Shown: positions 50,697-59,081 of the stretch, piece after piece
Position numbering within the stretch: position 1 is the first letter of the stretch
Layout of the letters: every line of letters begins with the position of its first letter
DNA from: Flavobacteriaceae bacterium NBU2977
GTDB taxonomy: Bacteria > Bacteroidota > Bacteroidia > Flavobacteriales > Flavobacteriaceae
Assembly: GCA_019931105.1 (NCBI GenBank)
Contig: JAIOUW010000001.1
Span: 682,001-746,000, forward strand
DNA length: 64,000 nt
Direction: 5' to 3'
Made by a program: the position numbers and the translations under genes
Notes under the pieces: generated by a model
Databases searched by the model: none
What the model saw: the letters and a program-made list of their open reading frames with translations, nothing else
What the model was told of the DNA's origin: nothing

Positions 50697-51836
50697 TCAT
50701 TCGTGTGCCATATGGATTTCTTGCTTCAGTTCTGAAATCCGTTTTTTAACGAAATCGGATAGGTATGTTTTCTCAGCACCAAACTTTTTTATGAAGCCTT
50801 CATAAAGTTCCCATTTGGCTTTTGGGTCTTTGTAATATTGATCGGCGACCGTGCAAATTTGATAGTAGGCCCTATGATCGGTTTCATCTTCGTTATAGGC
50901 CAATCGATAGTAACTCAGGGCAGACTCCAAATCTTTCCTTGTACGAGCCAGGCTGGCCAATGCAGTATATTCTTGGCTTAAATTGGGCTTTTTGGCGGTT
51001 ATGGCCTTCTTGAAATAAACCTCGGCACTATCGATCTGTCTTTCCTTATAGAAAGTGTATCCCAGACCGTTATAGGCATCGGGCGCAAAATCAGGAAATT
51101 TTAGCAAGTCCCGATACATCTTTTTAGCCTTTTCGAATTCCCACAGCTGATAATAACTGTGTCCCAGTTTTTCATAGATATGTGGTTTTTCCTCCCGCAG
51201 TTCAAGCAAGCGCTCGAAAAGAGGTGCCGCCCCTTTATAATCGTAATCGTTAAACATTGCCAAGGCCTTTAGATTGAGCAGGGCTACATCGTCTTCGTAA
51301 AACCGCAACCCCATATCGATAAAATGCAAGGCTTGTTGCTTCTCCTTTTTGACAACGAAGTATCTACCCAACTGAAAAAGGCTTCGTAAATGAGTGCTAT
51401 CGATAGCGACCGCATATTTATAGGCGACCAGACTACCGGCATCATTTGCCATTTGGCGATACGTTTCACCCATGTAATAATAATATTCAGGGTTGTCATT
51501 TTCTTCTTGGGTGAGGGCGTAAAAAACCCCATTGGCCTTTTGAAACCTTCCTAGCTTAAAATAAAGTTTGCCCAGTTCGAATTGCGCAACGTTCGAGGTG
51601 TTGTTTGAGGCGATCAGGCCTTCATATTCCAAAATAGCCTTATCATAGTTTCCAATAGCATTATACGCCCTGGCAATCTGAAGTTTTGAAGTCGCAGAAC
51701 CATCTTTTGCATACTGATTTATGGCTTCTGAATAATTGCCCAACCGATACAGGCTATCGGCAATCATTGTCGGCCCGTCTTGTGCATAAACGTTAAAACA
51801 AGAGATTGTAAGAAAATATAAAATCGCCTTTTTCAA
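50697..51836 (-). CDS. Exported TPR-repeat protein
   Basis: A 379-residue protein with a signal peptide (KAILYFLTISCFNVYAQ) and about nine TPR units, starting with YRLGNYSEAINQYAKDGSAT and running to YRLAYNEDETDHRAYYQICT. TPR arrays bind other proteins. It lies 14 bp downstream of the M56 gene in the same direction, so it belongs to the BlaI-controlled operon and could be a partner of the M56 protein. Confidence 0.88.
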   Translation of the reverse strand: MKKAILYFLTISCFNVYAQDGPTMIADSLYRLGNYSEAINQYAKDGSATSKLQIARAYNAIGNYDKAILEYEGLIASNNTSNVAQFELGKLYFKLGRFQKANGVFYALTQEENDNPEYYYYMGETYRQMANDAGSLVAYKYAVAIDSTHLRSLFQLGRYFVVKKEKQQALHFIDMGLRFYEDDVALLNLKALAMFNDYDYKGAAPLFERLLELREEKPHIYEKLGHSYYQLWEFEKAKKMYRDLLKFPDFAPDAYNGLGYTFYKERQIDSAEVYFKKAITAKKPNLSQEYTALASLARTRKDLESALSYYRLAYNEDETDHRAYYQICTVADQYYKDPKAKWELYEGFIKKFGAEKTYLSDFVKKRISELKQEIHMAHE

Positions 51837-51850
51837 CTATCAACTTCTTT

Positions 51851-53404
51851 TTATTGCAACCTGAAGGTAATCGGAACCGAAAACGGCACCTTGACCAACT
51901 CGCCTTTGTGCTTGCCCGGCATCATCTTGGGCAATAGACTGACGATACGTTCGGCCTCGGCCTCCAACAATGCGTCAGGACCCCGTTTTTTTAATTCGGT
52001 CACATGGCCTTGTTCATCGATAATAAAACTAAGGTATACCTTGCCCTGTATGCCTTTTTCTTGAGCTTCTTGGGGGTATTTGAAATGTTGCACAATGTGC
52101 TTTCTCATCATGTCTTGAAAACATTCGGTCTTATCATTTACATTTTCGCAGCCTGGAAAAATGGGCGGTTCATCAACTAGTCGAAAAGGCATCATCTTCC
52201 CATTGCCATCAATTCCAACAACTGTTTCTTCGTCTTTGGATGATTCCGTAATTATCATCATAGTAGCCGAAATTTTTTCGTCATGTCCATCAATTGTAAT
52301 ATAAGAACCATCGTCCGAATGGACATATCGGACAGCATTGCTATTAGCATCTTGTACTTGCACCGCCCAAGTTTTAGGCTTTTTCGAGAGGTTTACCAAT
52401 GAGCTAAATACCAAATTTTTTTCTTCATCCGTTAAATTTTTGATATCACCAACAGCATAAGAAACGAATACATCATATTTTTCTAAATATTTCGTACTGG
52501 ACTTGCTAGACAAGTCGCTTTCCCCTATTTCCGGTGATTCTATTCTTATATTCTCCTGTTCACAAGAGGTATAGACCAACATCCCTAAAACCAAGGGCAC
52601 CAACATCAAATACTTTAATTGCCAAACTTTTTTTGATTTTGCTTTTTGTAACATGACTATTCGTTTTTTGATTAATGAACTTTTAAAAAATTGATTGATA
52701 AAAGAAATGTTCTCGGTCTGAAATATTTGCGAAAGCAAAACTTCGTACTGTTCTTTTTTATGGGTCTTGGCGACGTAAGAATCGGCGATGAACTCGTGCA
52801 GTTCAGAAACCCGTTGCTGATAAACATATACCAAAGGGTTGAACCAACCTATGATACGCATCAACTCAAAAAACAGCAGGTCCCATGAATGTTTTTGCTC
52901 AATGTGTACCAACTCGTGCCGTATGATACTTTGATGTTCCCTTTGCAAAACCTTGTCACCCAAGAAAATGAACCTAAAAAATGAAAAGGCCATTTGACTG
53001 TTCGCAATGACTATTCTTGTGAAATTTGGAAAATATCGAATCTCTCCATTTTTTCGAAGTCGGTAGATCTGAAATAATTTATGGCCAAAGTAAATCGCGG
53101 CCAAGAACATTCCCCCGAACAAAATCGTCTCTCCCCAAGAAATATTGAATCGCGGGCCTTCGGTCAGAGAACCGTTACCGATTGCATCGATATCCGCCAA
53201 GAACATGGGGTACACAAAATACCGTTCGGGCAAAGTACTCCTTAAAGCCTCGATCTTGACCCAGGGAAGCACCAGGGACAATACATAGGTGCCGATCAGG
53301 TACGCACGGTTCCATTGGAAAAAAGTTTCCCTTTTGAGCATAAAATCATAGATGACGAGGAACACCAATTGAAAGGCGATACACTCCAACATATATTGTA
53401 TCAT
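51851..53404 (-). CDS. M56 (BlaR1-like) sensor peptidase with TonB_C-type C-terminus
   Basis: A 517-residue membrane protein with the M56 peptidase domain: helices at about 3-19, 34-51, 92-112 and 272-290, zinc motif RHELVHIEQKHS and HEFIADSYV. After helix 4 lies a short extracytoplasmic region with no beta-lactam-binding domain, then a TonB_C-type domain (GIQGKVYLSFIIDEQGHVTE, VPFSVPITFRLQ), as in other Bacteroidota M56 proteins. It follows BlaI (10 bp between) and precedes the TPR gene. The signal it senses is unknown. Confidence 0.9.
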   Translation of the reverse strand: MIQYMLECIAFQLVFLVIYDFMLKRETFFQWNRAYLIGTYVLSLVLPWVKIEALRSTLPERYFVYPMFLADIDAIGNGSLTEGPRFNISWGETILFGGMFLAAIYFGHKLFQIYRLRKNGEIRYFPNFTRIVIANSQMAFSFFRFIFLGDKVLQREHQSIIRHELVHIEQKHSWDLLFFELMRIIGWFNPLVYVYQQRVSELHEFIADSYVAKTHKKEQYEVLLSQIFQTENISFINQFFKSSLIKKRIVMLQKAKSKKVWQLKYLMLVPLVLGMLVYTSCEQENIRIESPEIGESDLSSKSSTKYLEKYDVFVSYAVGDIKNLTDEEKNLVFSSLVNLSKKPKTWAVQVQDANSNAVRYVHSDDGSYITIDGHDEKISATMMIITESSKDEETVVGIDGNGKMMPFRLVDEPPIFPGCENVNDKTECFQDMMRKHIVQHFKYPQEAQEKGIQGKVYLSFIIDEQGHVTELKKRGPDALLEAEAERIVSLLPKMMPGKHKGELVKVPFSVPITFRLQ

Positions 53405-53414
53405 CGTAAAAGTT

Positions 53415-53777
53415 TTAATTATCGGTTTTCTTTATCTCTTTTAAAATGGATTCCAATTCGGAAAGGCTCAAATCGTTATTCTTCATAAAAAAGGAAACCA
53501 TACTCTTAAAGGAACCCTGAAAATAACCATCGACCAATTTGTTGATGGACTGGTTGCTGTAGTCCGATTTCTTGACTACCGGAAAATACAGGTAACCCTT
53601 ACCCTCTTGCTCGTGATCCACAAAACCTTTACTTTCTAGAATGCGCACTATGGTCGATACTGTGTTGTATGCCGGTTTCGGGTCAGGTAGTTTTTTGATG
53701 ATGGCCGCCACATTGCATTTTTGCAACCGCCATAAAATCTGCATTACCTCTTCTTCGGCTTTTGTAAGTTGCTTCAT
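53415..53777 (-). CDS. BlaI/MecI-family repressor, second locus
   Basis: A 120-residue winged-helix repressor with the DNA-binding domain at about 1-75 (LTKAEEEVMQILWRLQKCNV, AYNTVSTIVRILESKGFVDH) and a C-terminal dimerisation part. It pairs with the M56 gene 10 bp downstream. Three palindromes upstream (53826-53893) are probable operators. Compared with the first BlaI the recognition helix differs (NTVSTIVRILE against TTVATLLKRMT), fitting the different operator sequence. Confidence 0.93.
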   Translation of the reverse strand: MKQLTKAEEEVMQILWRLQKCNVAAIIKKLPDPKPAYNTVSTIVRILESKGFVDHEQEGKGYLYFPVVKKSDYSNQSINKLVDGYFQGSFKSMVSFFMKNNDLSLSELESILKEIKKTDN

Positions 53778-53825
53778 GAATTAAAGTGTTTTATTATGGT
53801 TTCATCCTTCACGGGAGTCTTTTTG

Positions 53826-53893
53826 AACTAATTTTTTAGTTGAATGATAAAACAAATATAACTAAAGCTTTAGTTTTAACTAATTTTTTAGTT
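53826..53893 (-). promoter_or_regulatory. Three operator palindromes and promoter of the second BlaI operon
   Basis: Three 16-bp sites: AACTAATTTTTTAGTT (53826-53841), the perfect palindrome AACTAAAGCTTTAGTT (53860-53875) and AACTAATTTTTTAGTT (53878-53893). On the minus strand a -7 element TATATTTG sits at 53853-53860, touching the middle site; the outermost site lies where a -33 element would be, and the first lies in the leader. A repressor on these sites would block the blaI-M56-TPR operon. Confidence 0.75.
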
Positions 53894-54008
53894 TAAAAAA
53901 TCGAAAACTTATAAAATATTAAAAAACCATAAAGTTCGATGTGTAACAAATTCGGTTTATCTTCGTCCAACGGGGAACTGCTCCCTTCTGGGAGATAATG
54001 ATCACCTT

Positions 54009-54518
54009 ATGGATATTGCACTTTTTGTTATTGGTTTTATCTTGATGTTCGTGGGTATTTTGGGGAGCTTCTTGCCCGTACTTCCCGGGCCACCGGTAAG
54101 TTGGCTGGGGCTTCTTTTGCTCTTCATGACCCAAGCGGTAGCCGACGATTGGTGGGTTTTGGGAATTACCGGGGCGGTGGCGCTGATCGTTTTTGGGCTT
54201 GATTATGCCATACCTGCAATTGGAACCAAAAAGTTCGGCGGTACAAAAGCAGGAATGATAGGTGCGACCCTTGGATTGATCGTCGGTCTTTTGGCCCCCA
54301 TTCCCGGCGGCATTATTATCGGGCCTTTCGTGGGTGCATTTATTGGGGAAATCATCAATAAGGCAGATCAAAAAACAGCCTTAAAGGCCGCCTTTGGATC
54401 ATTTCTTGGATTCTTAACCGGTACTTTTATGAAATTGATCGTTACCCTTATATTCTTGGGCATCTTTATCTCTACGGCTTGGGATTATCGTCGTGCCCTA
54501 TTTCCTTTCTTCGATTGA
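54009..54518 (+). CDS. DUF456 membrane protein
   Basis: A 169-residue membrane protein with four or five helices and the family motif of glycine-rich segments: GTKKFGGTKAGMIGATLGLI, IPGGIIIGPFVGAFIGEII. The repeated small residues suggest tightly packed helices. The function is unknown. It converges with the nitroreductase gene with 4 bp between the stops. Confidence 0.92.
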   Translation: MDIALFVIGFILMFVGILGSFLPVLPGPPVSWLGLLLLFMTQAVADDWWVLGITGAVALIVFGLDYAIPAIGTKKFGGTKAGMIGATLGLIVGLLAPIPGGIIIGPFVGAFIGEIINKADQKTALKAAFGSFLGFLTGTFMKLIVTLIFLGIFISTAWDYRRALFPFFD

Positions 54519-54522
54519 GCGC

Positions 54523-55074
54523 TTATCCCCAGACCACTTTATCCTCGATCGGCCTTCGTGTCATTTCAGGAATTTCCCCTTCGTAATACCCCATATAAAA
54601 AAATCCCAAACATTTTTCTCTGGGCGCCAGTTCAAAGAACTCGTCCATATATTTTATAAGTCCGGGCGAACTCCAATAACAACCAATGCCCATTTCGGTG
54701 CAACAGAGCCACATGTTCTGCACGGCCATGGCAGTGGCGGCGATCTCTTCCCATTCAGGTAAACTTTCCAATGAATCTCGCTGCATGCATATGACAATAA
54801 TTGCCCCTGCCCTTTTCGGATTGTCCATTAACTTTTTGGCCTTGAACTCTTTTGGTCTGGGCTCGGTTTCCAAATATTTTAGAGATAAGAACAGCCCCAA
54901 TTTTTCTTGAGATTCGCCTTGTAGAACTTTAAAGCGCCATGGTTCGGTCTTTTTATGGGTAGGTGCCCAGTTGGCCGCTTGCAGTATTTTTTCAATATCC
55001 GATTTCGCTATTGGTTTATCGATATATTGATTGGGAAATATGGAGCGTCTTCTTCTAATAATATCGTATATCAT
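54523..55074 (-). CDS. Nitroreductase-family flavoprotein
   Basis: A 183-residue FMN-dependent reductase of the small nitroreductase type, with RRRSIFPNQYIDKPI near the N-terminus, WAPTHKKTEPWRF, and the C-terminal FFYMGYYEG. Substrates of this group vary (nitro compounds, quinones) and cannot be told here. It converges with the DUF456 gene. Confidence 0.92.
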   Translation of the reverse strand: MIYDIIRRRRSIFPNQYIDKPIAKSDIEKILQAANWAPTHKKTEPWRFKVLQGESQEKLGLFLSLKYLETEPRPKEFKAKKLMDNPKRAGAIIVICMQRDSLESLPEWEEIAATAMAVQNMWLCCTEMGIGCYWSSPGLIKYMDEFFELAPREKCLGFFYMGYYEGEIPEMTRRPIEDKVVWG

Positions 55075-55225
55075 AGACTATGTCTTAAGGGTCTGTTTTC
55101 TATTAATAAAGTTAATACGTGAGTATTGTAATATTAATTCGAAAATAGCAACTTATCAAGACCATTGACATAAAAAATCAAGGTAACACGGGCAGTAAAA
55201 TTAGAAAATGACTCTAGGTGAAAGC

Positions 55226-55990
55226 TTACTCAAGTCCGTTACCCTGATATAAATCCAGTACTTCCGTCGGGTTCAATGCCTTTTCATATATAATGAAGTC
55301 GTCTATGGCCCCTTTCCAAAACGTATCGGGATCATTGGTCGTATCTTCACGAATAATAGCCCCTAGATAAGAGTCCAACGTAAAATCAGGCGACACATCG
55401 GTCGAACCATTGGCATTAGCCTGTTGGGCGACCAATGTTCCGTTTATATAAATCTTGCTATGATTATCCTTTTGGTAAACCCCAACCACATGGAACCATT
55501 CATCATCATCAAAGTCATGACAGTTGTTTTTCCAACCCGAATCAATGTAATTGTCAAAGCAAACCGCAGAGTTTGAATTATCGAGTTTTGTAATCCTGAT
55601 ATTGCAGACCGTTCCTTGGCGCATTACGACTACCAGATTGCCGTTGAACGGTTCTTCGGGTTTGAACCAACCGCTTATCGAATAGGCGCGACCCGATTCG
55701 CGAAGCGGATTTTCAAATTTAAGACGATCATCGATGCCATCAAAGTAAGCGGCACTTTCAGGGTTTCCTTGACGGTCTTCTGCGAACACTACGCCTCCGC
55801 TTTGAATGCCATTGTTGCCCGTTCCCGCAATATTGATAAAGTTACCATTGAAATTATAATGTAGCAAGGGCTCTTCACTATAGGGTTTTTCTTCAATTTC
55901 ATTATCGTTGCTACACGCTTGCAGCACCAAGAATAATGATAGGCCATATAGGCTCTTCTTCGACCAAAAACTGACTATACTGTTATTCAT
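55226..55990 (-). CDS. LamG/concanavalin-like lipoprotein
   Basis: A 254-residue lipoprotein (signal SLYGLSLFLVLQAC, lipidated Cys) with a single LamG-like jelly-roll domain from about residue 45: LHYNFNGNFINIAGTGNNGI, AYFDGIDDRLKF, YSISGWFKPEEPF, DEWFHVVGVYQKDNHSKIYI, and DDFIIYEKALNPTEV. This domain usually binds sugars or proteins on the cell surface. There is no catalytic domain. It lies alone, divergent from the hut operon. Confidence 0.88.
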   Translation of the reverse strand: MNNSIVSFWSKKSLYGLSLFLVLQACSNDNEIEEKPYSEEPLLHYNFNGNFINIAGTGNNGIQSGGVVFAEDRQGNPESAAYFDGIDDRLKFENPLRESGRAYSISGWFKPEEPFNGNLVVVMRQGTVCNIRITKLDNSNSAVCFDNYIDSGWKNNCHDFDDDEWFHVVGVYQKDNHSKIYINGTLVAQQANANGSTDVSPDFTLDSYLGAIIREDTTNDPDTFWKGAIDDFIIYEKALNPTEVLDLYQGNGLE

Positions 55991-56114
55991 TTATATCGAT
56001 TTGGGGGCACAAACTAGCTATTTAATGGCCATCTTCCCATTTCTTGTGTCTATCGGTTCTTAAAATCGTTAAAAGGTCATTAATTGTAAGTGCAACAATT
56101 AAAATTAGAATCGA

Positions 56115-56122
56115 TATTTTTG
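56115..56122 (+). promoter_or_regulatory. Probable -7 element of the hut operon
   Basis: TATTTTTG matches TAnnTTTG and lies 20 bp before the ATG at 56143. It supports that start: the upstream ATG at 56044 would lie before the promoter. No -33 TTG is at normal spacing. Confidence 0.5.
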
Positions 56123-56142
56123 AAAAACGAAGCGACCAATTC

Positions 56143-57723
56143 ATGACGAATTTTCCAAAAACATTTGATCTGGGAGAAGGCCATTTGACTTCAGGAATTG
56201 CACTTGCCATCTCCACTGGGCATACAAAGCTCAAAATCAGCGCCACGGCGAGACAAAAGATAAAATCGAGTTGGAAGGTGGTACAAGAGATTGTCGAGCA
56301 GGGGTATCCTGTCTACGGGATCAATACCGGTTTCGGGCCACTATGTACAACAAAAATATCAAAGAACGAGACCAAGGTACTACAGACCAACATTCTCAAA
56401 AGCCATAGTGTCGGGGTGGGCGAACCGATCGACACAGAAATCGCCAAACTGATGCTTATTCTCAAAGCTCATGCTTTGGCCAAGGGCTATTCGGGCATTT
56501 CAGAAACAACTTTGGAAAGGATTATATGGCATATTGAAAATGACGCTGTTCCTGTGGTTCCTTCACAAGGTTCGGTGGGCGCTTCCGGTGATCTCGCCCC
56601 ACTTTCGCATTTGTTCTTACCCTTGATAGGTCTTGGCAAAGTGCATTATAAAGGGAAAGTCATTTCGACACGTACGCTCTTTAAGAAAGTAAAGTTACAA
56701 CCCTTGGAATTAGGTCCGAAAGAAGGGTTGGCCCTCATCAACGGCACCCAGTTCATAGCCGCCCATGCCATAAAAGCCGTCGAAAAGTTACAAAGTTGTT
56801 TGGCACAGGCCGATATTATAGGGGCCATGATGATCGAAGGATTGCAGGGGTCCGTTAAACCTTTTTACAACGAATTACATTCCGTCCGGCCTTATAAGGG
56901 AAACATGCATGTTGCGAAAAGGGTCAAAAGACTTTTGAAAGGTTCAGAAATTCTTGAGGACCATATCGATTGTGAACGTGTTCAAGACCCGTATTCGTTG
57001 CGTTGCATTCCGCAAGTGCACGGTGCCAGCCGAACTGCATGGTTGCATTTGAAGGAACTCCTGGAAATCGAACTGAACTCCGTTACCGACAACCCCGTGA
57101 TCATTAGCGATGAGCTGACCATTAGTGGGGGCAATTTTCATGGACAACCCTTGGCCATGGCCTTGGATTATGCCTGCTTGGCCGCATCGGAAATCGGTAA
57201 TATTTCAGATCGTCGTATTTACTTGGCGTTAGAAGGCAATAGTCCCGGTGTGCCCAAATTGTTGATGGAAGATACAGGGATCAATTCCGGTTATATGATC
57301 TTACAGTACACCAGCGCAGCTTTGGCAAGCGAGAATAAGGGACTGTGCTTTCCTTCAAGTGCCGATAGCATACCGACTTCCTTGGGACAAGAAGATCATG
57401 TAAGCATGGGCTCCATCTCGGGGAGAAAAGCCCTGCAGGTCATCAAAAACGTGGAAAAAATATTGGCCATTGAATTATTGACCGCCGCGCAGGCGTTCGA
57501 ATATAGAAAACCCTTAAAATCCGGGGTTTTCTTGGACGAGATCCACAAAGAAATCAGAAAAAAAGTTGCCTTTGCCAAAAAAGACAGGGTCTTCGCCGAC
57601 GATATTGAAAAAGGCATTGAAATGATAAAGGACAAAACCATTATTAAAGTTATCGAAAGGGTCAAAAAGCAAAAGAAGTTAAGATTTGAAGTGCCCTATT
57701 CCGAAGAATTCGAGAATTATTAA
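56143..57723 (+). CDS. hutH: Histidine ammonia-lyase
   Basis: Removes ammonia from histidine to give urocanate, the first step of histidine use. From the ATG at 56143 it has 526 residues, slightly above the usual 500-515; the frame runs further back to 56044 but that start is upstream of the promoter. The MIO-forming Ala-Ser-Gly is in SVGASGDLAPLSH, and GINTGFGPLCTTKIS, NPVIISDELTISGGNFHGQP and QEDHVSMGS are family marks. It is the first gene of the operon, 4 bp before hutI. Confidence 0.95.
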   Translation: MTNFPKTFDLGEGHLTSGIALAISTGHTKLKISATARQKIKSSWKVVQEIVEQGYPVYGINTGFGPLCTTKISKNETKVLQTNILKSHSVGVGEPIDTEIAKLMLILKAHALAKGYSGISETTLERIIWHIENDAVPVVPSQGSVGASGDLAPLSHLFLPLIGLGKVHYKGKVISTRTLFKKVKLQPLELGPKEGLALINGTQFIAAHAIKAVEKLQSCLAQADIIGAMMIEGLQGSVKPFYNELHSVRPYKGNMHVAKRVKRLLKGSEILEDHIDCERVQDPYSLRCIPQVHGASRTAWLHLKELLEIELNSVTDNPVIISDELTISGGNFHGQPLAMALDYACLAASEIGNISDRRIYLALEGNSPGVPKLLMEDTGINSGYMILQYTSAALASENKGLCFPSSADSIPTSLGQEDHVSMGSISGRKALQVIKNVEKILAIELLTAAQAFEYRKPLKSGVFLDEIHKEIRKKVAFAKKDRVFADDIEKGIEMIKDKTIIKVIERVKKQKKLRFEVPYSEEFENY

Positions 57724-57727
57724 GAAT

Positions 57728-58975
57728 ATGAGCGACCTAAAACTTATTGGCCCTTTCAAACAATTGCTCCCGATGACAGGTTTGCCCCTCAAAGGTGCCC
57801 TATCGGACGACCAACTTATTGTTTTAAAAGATGCTGGAATCCTGATTGCGGATGACAAAATACATGCGATAGACAACTTTGACGAACTCAAAAAAGCATT
57901 TCATGAAGCGGAAATCTACGAGTTAAAAGGAAACCATACGGGGCTGCCCGGATTTGTCGATTCGCACACCCATATCTGTTTCGGGGGTTCACGTGCCAAC
58001 GATTATGCGATGCGAAATGCGGGCATGACCTATCTAGAGATCGCCAAAGCGGGTGGCGGCATTTGGGACACCGTGACCCAAACCAGAAAGGCAAGTCAAG
58101 AAGACCTCGTAAAAAATACAGCCAAAATCGCAAAAAGACATTTAAAAAACGGCACGACCACGATAGAGGTAAAAAGCGGTTATGGGTTATCCGTTGATGA
58201 AGAACTGAAGATACTACGGGCCATAAGAAGGGCCAATATGGAAACCTATGCAGATTTGGTTCCGACCTGTCTCGCGGCACATATGCTTCCCAAGGATTTT
58301 GCAGGAAGTGCGGAGGATTACCTGAATGAAATGGCGACCACACTTTTTCCCATTCTAAAACAAGAAGGCCTCACAACCCGAATCGACGCCTTCATCGAGG
58401 AAAGTGCCTTTTCTGCCAAACAAATCGCCCCGTATTTTCAAAAAGGAAAGAATATGGGTTTCGACCTCACCGTACATGCCGACCAATTTACAACCGGAGG
58501 TAGCCAGGTCGCGGTGGATTTTGAAGCACTTAGCGCAGACCATTTGGAAGCTAGCGCGGAACGTGAAATCGAACTTTTGGCCAAAAGCGGCACCATTGCC
58601 ACTGCCTTGCCCGGAGCCTCCATAGGGCTAGGATGTTCCTTTACGCCGGCCCGCAAGATTTTAGATGCCGGCGGATCCGTATCCATTGCGAGCGACCATA
58701 ACCCTGGTTCGGCACCCATGGGCGATCTGTTGACCCAGGCGGCCATTTTGGGAGCTTTCGAGAAGTTATCGAATGCAGAAGTTTTGGCGGGAATTACGTT
58801 TCGGGCAGCGGCCGCCCTGAAATTGCAAGACCGTGGTCAACTCACGAAAGGCTTTTTGGCCGACCTTGCCATTTTCCATACAGATGATTACAAGGAAATT
58901 TTATACAACCAGGGCAACCTAAAACCGTGCAGCGTCTGGAAGAACGGAACGAAAGTTTTTGATAAACATAGTTGA
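57728..58975 (+). CDS. hutI: Imidazolonepropionase
   Basis: Hydrolyses 4-imidazolone-5-propionate to N-formimino-L-glutamate, the third step of the pathway. Its 415 residues have DSHTHICFGGSRANDY (metal His pair), KSGYGLSVDEELK, HADQFTTGGSQ, SADHLEAS and the Asp in ASDHNPGSAPM. I placed the start at 57728 (MSDLKLIGPF), because an earlier ATG at 57686 is inside hutH. A 7-bp repeat array of about 90 bp follows before hutU. Confidence 0.95.
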   Translation: MSDLKLIGPFKQLLPMTGLPLKGALSDDQLIVLKDAGILIADDKIHAIDNFDELKKAFHEAEIYELKGNHTGLPGFVDSHTHICFGGSRANDYAMRNAGMTYLEIAKAGGGIWDTVTQTRKASQEDLVKNTAKIAKRHLKNGTTTIEVKSGYGLSVDEELKILRAIRRANMETYADLVPTCLAAHMLPKDFAGSAEDYLNEMATTLFPILKQEGLTTRIDAFIEESAFSAKQIAPYFQKGKNMGFDLTVHADQFTTGGSQVAVDFEALSADHLEASAEREIELLAKSGTIATALPGASIGLGCSFTPARKILDAGGSVSIASDHNPGSAPMGDLLTQAAILGAFEKLSNAEVLAGITFRAAAALKLQDRGQLTKGFLADLAIFHTDDYKEILYNQGNLKPCSVWKNGTKVFDKHS

Positions 58976-58981
58976 AAAGTA

Positions 58982-59072
58982 CCGAGTACAAGGTTAGAAG
59001 TATGAAGTATGGCGAATGGCGAACAGCGTATAGCGTATAGCGTATAGCGTATAACGTATAACGTATAACGAA
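58982..59072. repeat. Heptamer array between hutI and hutU
   Basis: Thirteen 7-bp units in unbroken phase fill the gap. The last seven are nearly uniform (CAGCGTA, three TAGCGTA, two TAACGTA, TAACGAA); the first six are diverged (CCGAGTA, CAAGGTT, AGAAGTA, TGAAGTA, TGGCGAA twice). The array ends 9 bp before the hutU start. Confidence 0.9.
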
Positions 59073-59081
59073 CATAGTCAA

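Noticed and set aside
58842-59081. A 79-codon minus-strand frame at the hutI/hutU gap
   Set aside because: It is made by translating the heptamer array and the antisense of hutI; it has a repetitive YTLYAIR pattern with no sign of a real protein.
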